A stretch of DNA of 13,217 nucleotides from Cephalothrix simula. Taxonomy: Eukaryota > Nemertea > Palaeonemertea > Archinemertea > Cephalotrichidae. Under the pieces are notes generated by a model. That model was not told where the DNA came from. It did not search any database and worked only from the letters and a program-made list of their open reading frames with translations. The stretch lies in assembly GCA_035591015.1 (NCBI GenBank), contig JAXIUW010138892.1:1-13217 (forward strand), read 5' to 3'. This document shows positions 8,337-13,217 of this stretch, one piece after another. How positions within the stretch are numbered: the first letter of the stretch is position 1; each line of letters starts with the position of its first letter. Both the position numbers and the translations under genes were made by a program.

Positions 8337-8827
8337 CAGCAGGGGGGTCGTCAGATTAGTTCATACCCCATCACCCGCCCATCCCTAACTGGTCTTAGCA
8401 AAAATCTAACTAATCTGACAAAAATCTGATGGACACCCACCCTATAAGCTGAAAAAATTCCAATTAATCTGACAAAAAAATAAAAAATGACCCCACCCCA
8501 AATTTCATTGTTGCGAAAGGAAAACTAAAATTAAGATTTGTAACGAAAGAAAAAAATCTCAAAAATTAAGTCGCGAATGAAAAATTTCAAAAAATATTGT
8601 GAAAGTTTAATTTTTTACCCACATAGTCTGACATTTTGCATTTATTTCTAGTAGATACCGAAACACCCACTAACTAGCCTGACGTCAAACTAATTAATCT
8701 CTAAAGACCTCTAAAATTTCCAAAACACCCACCAACTAGTGTGACGTCAGACTAGTTTCCCGCAGACCCCAAAACACCACCCCACCCAGGTCGGAGTATG
8801 GAACTAGGCTGACAAACCCCCTCCCTG
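8337..8827. mobile_element. MITE-like non-autonomous DNA transposon (about 491 bp)
   Basis: The ends are imperfect terminal inverted repeats of about 33-35 bp: left 8337-8369 (CAGCAGGGGGGTCGTCAG, then ATTAGTTCATACCCC) against right 8793-8827, whose reverse complement reads CAGGGAGGGGGTTTGTCAG, then CCTAGTTCCATACTCC. CAG...CTG ends are hAT-like, but the flanking octamers (CCCATTAG and TGCCATAT) are not a clean duplication, so superfamily and exact edges are uncertain. There is no coding capacity. The interior repeats the TIR core AACTARTCTGAC several times in both orientations, and the right half contains two or three diverged units of about 60 bp, each beginning with AAACACCCAC or similar. 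Confidence 0.72.
8672..8757. repeat. Pair of palindromic motif doublets with TGACGTCA centres
   Basis: Two copies of the element motif face each other at 8672-8695 and 8734-8757. The second reads AACTAGTGTGAC then GTCAGACTAGTT, a 24-bp palindrome with one mismatched pair. Both have the perfect CREB/ATF octamer TGACGTCA at the centre (8680-8687 and 8742-8749), 62 bp apart. Confidence 0.85.
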
Positions 8828-9431
8828 TGCCATATCTTTTGAAAGTGGCATTGTATGCGCACTTTTGCTGATCTTTTTGTATAAATAATCGATTTCACCA
8901 TGAAAGTGTTTACTCTGTCTGTCAAGAGTCATTTTCGTTATTTTTGTTGAGGACAAAATTTGATGCTCCTTCATACTCCTTTTATTGTAATTATAAAGTT
9001 ATTTTATGCAAATTTTCTGATGTTGTTCATGGCGAGGTTGATCAAAATTAAAGGTCTTACTTATAGTTATTAGCTGTATAAAATCCCATATGAATCTTTC
9101 TCTGTCACTGTCTCTCTCTCTCTTTAATGGATCAGAATGGATTTGTACTTTTTGCGAATCTGATCAATGATAATAATATTTACAGAGCGTTCTCGTTTCC
9201 ATGGTAACTTGTGGCTTTAAGCTTGATTATTCCTGGGATGTTAGACTATTACTGATTGATCGCCACTTACTTTCCCTGCGAATTTATCTTTTTTACTGAT
9301 GATAGTTGAAATAAAGACCAAAACGTTGCCCTAAAAAAATAAGATGAAGTTGTTGTGCTCTCGGTTTTTCAATCTCTCTTTGTATCACTGGGTAAAATAT
9401 GTGAGCAGGGGCACAGCAATCCTCACGCTTT
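8828..9431. other. Non-coding stretch with short TC microsatellite
   Basis: A (TC)n tract lies at about 9110-9123. A TATAAATA at 8880 is followed only 12 bases later by an ATG with 16 codons, too close to be its promoter. The part from about 9330 is somewhat richer in GC and runs into the candidate promoter at 9432. Confidence 0.45.
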
Positions 9432-9464
9432 TATATAATCATTGGCACAGGAATACACACATTC
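9432..9464 (+). promoter_or_regulatory. Candidate core promoter: TATA box plus initiator
   Basis: TATATAA occurs at 9432-9438 and an initiator-like CATTC at 9460-9464. Taking the A at 9461 as +1 puts the TATA box at -29, the expected spacing. A short leader (9461-9526) then leads to an ATG with a purine at -3 and G at +4. Confidence 0.45.
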
Positions 9465-9583
9465 TATGAGGATTATCCCTGGTGTAAAGAGCGATTTTAG
9501 GTCTCTGTCTTCATCCCCGTTATGCGATGGCTAACACCACGGAGCACCATTTAAAGCATGATGTAACTGGGAACGGAACTACC
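9461..9583 (+). CDS. Candidate first exon, 19 codons before a GTAAGT donor (CDS 9527-9583)
   Basis: ATG at 9527 (context GCGATGG) opens a frame encoding MANTTEHHLKHDVTGNGTT. It ends exactly at a perfect donor (ACC|GTAAGT at 9584) in phase 0. The local sequence is richer in GC than its flanks. With the TATA box and initiator upstream it forms a coherent first exon of about 123 nt including 66 nt of 5'UTR. An alternative reading is an internal exon starting after the AG at 9499-9500, since the frame is open back to TAA at 9485. No clear downstream partner exon was found in the window, so the rest of the gene probably lies to the right. Product not recognised. Confidence 0.42.
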
Positions 9584-9795
9584 GTAAGTTATGTGTGCAC
9601 TTTGGTAGTGCAAACAAAGGTTTTCCTAACGACATTTCCTATTATTACCCGATCCATTTTCCATAGAAACTATGACAACACAGGATAACGCCAAAACGCC
9701 TTAAAACGCTGCCTCTTTTCCCAAGTTTACAATTGAAATTTAGTAAGCTAGATTTTGCTCTTTCTTTTGAGAAAATATCCCTTCACTATATGTTT

Positions 9796-9921
9796 CTCCG
9801 CCCATTTTTTTAGAAAAATTATTCAGGTAGGGATCCTAAAATGTATCTAATGAAAGACCACTGTTAAGACAATATTTCGACGTATGAAAATTTAGGATGG
9901 AGCTAATAGGTTCCGGTCAGG
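9796..9921. repeat. Left arm of a fold-back (inverted) repeat
   Basis: The reverse complement of this arm aligns with 10245-10379. Shared blocks include GTGACC/CTGACC, CCTA-ATTTT, CGTC-AAATATTGTC, TGG-CTTTCATT, AATTATTTTTCT-like and ATGGGCGGAG. The innermost 54 bases align without gaps at about 75 percent identity. The strong CTCCGCCC block marks the outer edge. Confidence 0.72.
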
Positions 9922-10244
9922 AGGTTTCAACAATTATAGCATCAAAATTTTAAAACTATTTATGAACTCAGCATCAAAAGCCTGATTTATCGTTGTATCG
10001 CATGCAATGCTACTGCATCTCTATAATTAAGTATCAACGCCGTATTCCTGATGCTGGCGATCTTTGGTGGTGAAAAAGGGTGATAATTTTTTTTCTGGCG
10101 CAACAAAACTTTCCCGAAGTTTCAATAGTGAGATACTCTTGATACGGATGAGGCATTAGATAAGTTTGAAAACAACCATCATCACTTACTTTTTCAAATT
10201 TTGCAGTGAAAATATTTTCAGGGATATTTTTCTAAAAACGGTCG

Positions 10245-10379
10245 CGTGACCATAACCCTTTGGCCCTAGCCTAGATTTTGATTCGTCAAAATATTGTCGT
10301 AATGATGGCCTTTCATTTGATAAATTATGGCTGCCCTCCATGAATTATTTTTCTTAAAAAGATCTTAAAATGGGCGGAG
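10245..10379. repeat. Right arm of the fold-back repeat
   Basis: It pairs with 9796-9921 as described there. Just outside it, GGGACACCCGGTA (10410-10422) resembles the GGGTGTCCC-type ends of arthropod DNA transposons, though the left side has only a weak counterpart (TATCCCTTCAC near 9777). The loop between the arms (about 320 bp) has no ORF, so this looks like a decayed non-autonomous element of roughly 0.6 kb. Confidence 0.7.
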
Positions 10380-12551
10380 TAAAAAAAAGCATTTTTTATG
10401 GGACACCCGGTAGTTCGATTTACCGTTGATCTTTGTTCAAGTGTCATAATCTTATGGAAATACTTTTCAAAATAGTGGATGATTTTCATTCAATTTAATG
10501 AAATAAACTTTATGCTTTTAAATTTCACGGTAATATCATATATGATAATCATAATAACACTTTTTCCAGGGGCTTTCAGATATAAATTGTGTAGTGTTTA
10601 GGAAATTCATAATATATGTGAAGTTTATTCTATGGGCCTTAAAACATGCGTTTGTGGGAATTTAGGTCATACATATATTTCAAAATCTCTGCTCTGGAGA
10701 TGGACTAAAATACTCAGGTAGCGAATAAAAACGTTTCTTTTGTCATATTTTTAAATCGATTGTTATATATTTCAAAAAAGTTAATCATAAATTATATTTA
10801 TTGAATATATTCCTACTTCTACATACATATCATTATTTGATGAGTTTCGCCAAGTGATTTGTATAAACTGTGAAATGTGATACTTCCGAAATATTTCTCG
10901 TAAATTTTGGAATTATATTTTACTTTTGTCAAAATGTTGGCCCATAATAATGAAGGTAACAATTTTCTTACTTTCTCTCTAAAATAAGCATATTTTACAA
11001 CATTGCTACATTTACAATATAGAAGTAAATATACAAATTTAATTGTACCTTTTTACTTATTGCAAAAATCGAGGAATATATAATAAGGAATTGTACCAAC
11101 TACCATCCTTCATTAATGAACACAAAAATATCTTTACAGCTAATTTGCTTACATTTTGTACGTTTTAGCCTACTGATAGTTTCACATCATCCATATCACG
11201 AATATCTGATGAAATTAGGGGTATTACGTTACAGATATGTCATATTTGATCACTTCTATTATCGCATTGTTTAGGCATCGGGGAATTGTTTTTGAAATTA
11301 ATCTCTGTTACTAATAAATTGCTATTACATTTATGATTTTTCTTGTCCTCTTGCCATAATAACCCTCATTCAGTGATCTGTAAAAAACACCTAAGGCAAA
11401 TCCTTATTATGAAGAAAATATTTTTGACTATACAAAGAATGCCCTTTGTAAGCGTTCATTGCTGTGCTATACAAAGAAATTATCTTTCTTAATTTTTTGA
11501 TCTGATATTCAATGAATGAAATAACCTTTACGCATGGTAGTATGAATTATTAATGTAGCACTTTTTCCTGTTATTTTTTTTTAAATTTTGACGTAAGGTT
11601 TTAGAAAAATCTGGGGATAAACACATAAAATTTGTTATATTTTGGGACGACGATTTTTGAGATGAGGTGATTTTATAATTTTATTTAGTCTTCTTGAAAA
11701 TGTATCAATGGCAGTATCAATTAAAACAAGTCAAAATGTAAGCAAAATTTATGAAGACTATCGAAACTAAGTAGCACACATTCTTCCATTTCCGACATGC
11801 ATAATTATATTAATTTTAAATCATGTCCGACATTGTTTCAAAATGAAATTGAACTAAAATTGTAGCCTCTGGTATTTATTCGCTTTTTCAACATTTTCGT
11901 TATAATTATATCACCACAAAATCTATTAATTCCAATAATCCAAATGCTTTTTCAGCAATTCAGATATAATTGTCTCACTTGTGAGTCACACTCAATCGGC
12001 TGTCGCCCTGTTTTCATGTCAGAGCTTTACTCAGCAGTTCTCCTGAACTAAAAGACAGACACAATACAAATCATAATCAGTCTGAGTCATTTACTGATGC
12101 TATCCTTACTTAGTGCGACTTGAGTTTCTATTGGTAATGTGTTGTTTTTATTGGTGAGTTATTAGCTCTTTTTTATCAATTTACTCACTATCATTGCTTC
12201 TCAATGGATGGAAAATGTTGTTTATTTTGTTTGATTAAATTAATGCTGGGCTCTCTGTGCATTTATTTAAATTACTCACAAAAGAAGTTCCAATGTAGTG
12301 GCTGAAATATTGGACTTTATATCATCATCTCCGATTTCTCCTCCTTCTCAACTTAATCCTTTTTAATTTGACAAGTTGCTATAGTTATGATATTGATTCT
12401 TGTGACTATTAAATTGTTGTCGTTGTTTTTTGTTTGGTATAGATTAGTAAGCAAAACGATTCCACTTAATTGTGATTAATGGTATCAGTGACTGAAACTG
12501 CAAATCTTATCTTAATTTCCTTTTAATTCATTTGCTGGTGTAAGGGACCAA
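10380..12551. other. Long AT-rich region with no supported gene
   Basis: No ORF or exon-like GC-rich segment with matched splice sites is convincing on either strand. Isolated acceptor-like strings occur at 10569 and 11955; the latter is followed 25 nt later by GTGAGT, but the segment is a weak coding candidate. A 12-bp direct repeat CTATACAAAGAA lies at 11428 and 11467. Two AP-1 heptamers lie at 11982 and 12083. The region is probably intronic or intergenic. Confidence 0.5.
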
Positions 12552-12560
12552 ATGACAAAA

Positions 12561-12596
12561 GCTGTAGCTCAGGCTGCGGCTCAGGCTTCACGGCAG
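12561..12596 (+). repeat. Three imperfect 12-bp tandem units in a small open frame
   Basis: GCTGTAGCTCAG, GCTGCGGCTCAG and GCTTCACGGCAG follow one another without gaps and are markedly GC-rich for the region. They lie in a 45-codon ATG frame (12552-12689) and would encode AVAQ, AAAQ and ASRQ, followed by a hydrophobic stretch. The ATG context is weak (C at -3), so I report the repeat and not a gene. Confidence 0.5.
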
Positions 12597-12689
12597 TGTC
12601 TTTTAATGGACCATTTTTTATTTGTTATTTTGTATTATTTGGAATTACTGCTTAGTAGTACAGTTATTTATTATCTGATCTTAGACTGA

Positions 12690-12968
12690 TTCTAATTTAT
12701 CTGAAAACAGGTAATGTATGGTATTTTTAGAAAGTGTTTGTTAAGAAGATAGTGATTTTGCTTTTCTGGAAATCTTAACATTCTTCATTGCAATCAATCT
12801 TAGTTATTTTTTTAACGGCTAAGATTTTTTTAATGTTTTCTTGTTAATCAAATTCCAACAACAGATCAAGTCTCATTACCCATTTACTTTGATTTTTTCA
12901 ATTCTCTCATGAATGATCTTGAATCAGAAGAATAATATCCAAAAACAGGCAGTGCCAGTATGTGTATT
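12690..12968. other. AT-rich spacer before the right-edge repeat
   Basis: No gene or repeat is evident. CAG|GTAATG at about 12708-12716 resembles a donor but has no matching open exon. Confidence 0.4.
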
Positions 12969-13127
12969 AGATATATTGTACGGGAAACCGATGTTGCGGA
13001 AGCCCGAATGGTGGTCAATGGGGCTTCCTGTACAATATCTGGTATCGGCCCACAAGAATGGATCTTTTGGGCTGATATTGGGTATATCAGCCTTCACCTA
13101 CTTCATGGAGCATTAAGGATATGCTCC
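12969..13127. repeat. Hairpin-rich repeat segment
   Basis: Three successive inverted repeats occur. 12973-12989 pairs with 13022-13038 (17 pairs, one wobble and one mismatch, around a 32-nt loop). 13070-13078 pairs with 13084-13092 (GGCTGATAT/ATATCAGCC, perfect, 5-nt loop). 13107-13113 pairs with 13121-13127 (GGAGCAT/ATGCTCC, perfect). A competing perfect 8-bp stem joins 12998-13005 to 13021-13028. The GC content exceeds the flanks. Open frames across it are a by-product of few stops and have no protein signature. Confidence 0.75.
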
Positions 13128-13217
13128 CAGTGCACAATGCTTTTCCTCCAAAAACCGGAATTAACCTCGGCAGCTAATTGATCCTAATTTGATCAGTTGA
13201 GACCGATTTGAACGGCA
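13128..13217 (-). repeat. Dispersed repeat, right copy (runs off the window)
   Basis: On the minus strand this matches 261-343, with the same order of blocks from TGCCG-TCAAATCGGTC to TGTGCACTG. It carries about 10 extra bases (a second ATCAA-TTAG) relative to the left copy. The element is cut by the window end and is probably continuous with the hairpin segment at 12969-13127. Confidence 0.62.

Noticed and set aside
8880-8947. TATAAATA followed by an ATG frame beginning MKVFTLSV
   Set aside because: The ATG lies too close to the TATA box to be downstream of its start site, and the frame stops after 16 codons without a good donor.
10570-10663. Open frame of 31 codons after the acceptor-like string ending at 10569
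   Set aside because: It is as AT-rich as its surroundings, has no usable donor and ends at a TAG, so coding is not supported.
11956-11980. 25-nt candidate exon between TTTTTCAG and GTGAGT
   Set aside because: The donor overlaps a small palindrome (CTCAC/GTGAG), the segment is AT-rich and too short to show coding character, and no partner exon was identified.
12913-13181. Two overlapping plus-strand frames of about 70 codons at the right edge
   Set aside because: They lie across the hairpin-rich repeat and the dispersed repeat; openness follows from base composition and there is no protein signature.

Overview
The window reads as AT-rich eukaryotic, probably invertebrate metazoan, nuclear DNA. 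Reasons: GT/AG splice-site contexts, AATAAA signals, a TATA/initiator pair, long gene-poor AT-rich stretches, and several decayed inverted-repeat (transposon-like) segments. No bacterial features (operons, Shine-Dalgarno-led gene runs) are visible. I cannot name the species.

The dominant feature is one uninterrupted 4.7-kb plus-strand reading frame, ATG at 2112 to TGA at 6852-6854 (1580 aa). It encodes a highly charged, mostly disordered-looking protein built from roughly 35-40 copies of a short motif, approximately [G/R/K]-[S/N]-V-x-x-x-A-K-x-[F/L/I]-x-x-G-x-[F/Y]-E-N, spaced about 30-35 residues apart. Five consecutive copies sit at an exact 35-residue (105-bp) period. The C-terminus is different: a proline-rich patch, a basic patch, then about 105 residues that look like a compact helical domain. 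I do not recognise the family. A strong splice donor (GTAAGT) lies 10 nt after the stop, a short candidate 3'UTR intron follows, and AATAAA occurs at 6990.

Upstream (1-2111) there is no long ORF, but a 123-nt segment (1140-1262) looks like a coding exon with both splice sites, and a weaker 60-nt candidate lies at 961-1020. A 30-nt candidate microexon (7318-7347) with excellent splice sites lies downstream of the large gene and is phase-compatible with the 123-nt exon. The large intronless gene could therefore sit inside an intron of another gene, or be a large alternative terminal exon.

The right half (7348-13217) is mostly non-coding. It holds a 491-bp MITE-like element (8337-8827) whose terminal repeats and interior share a 12-bp motif; a likely first coding exon with its own TATA box and initiator (9432-9583); a fold-back repeat with imperfect arms (9796-9921 and 10245-10379); and, at the right edge, a hairpin-rich repeat (12969-13217). 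Part of that edge repeat is an inverted, diverged copy of a repeat near the left edge (261-343). No rRNA, tRNA or CRISPR was seen.
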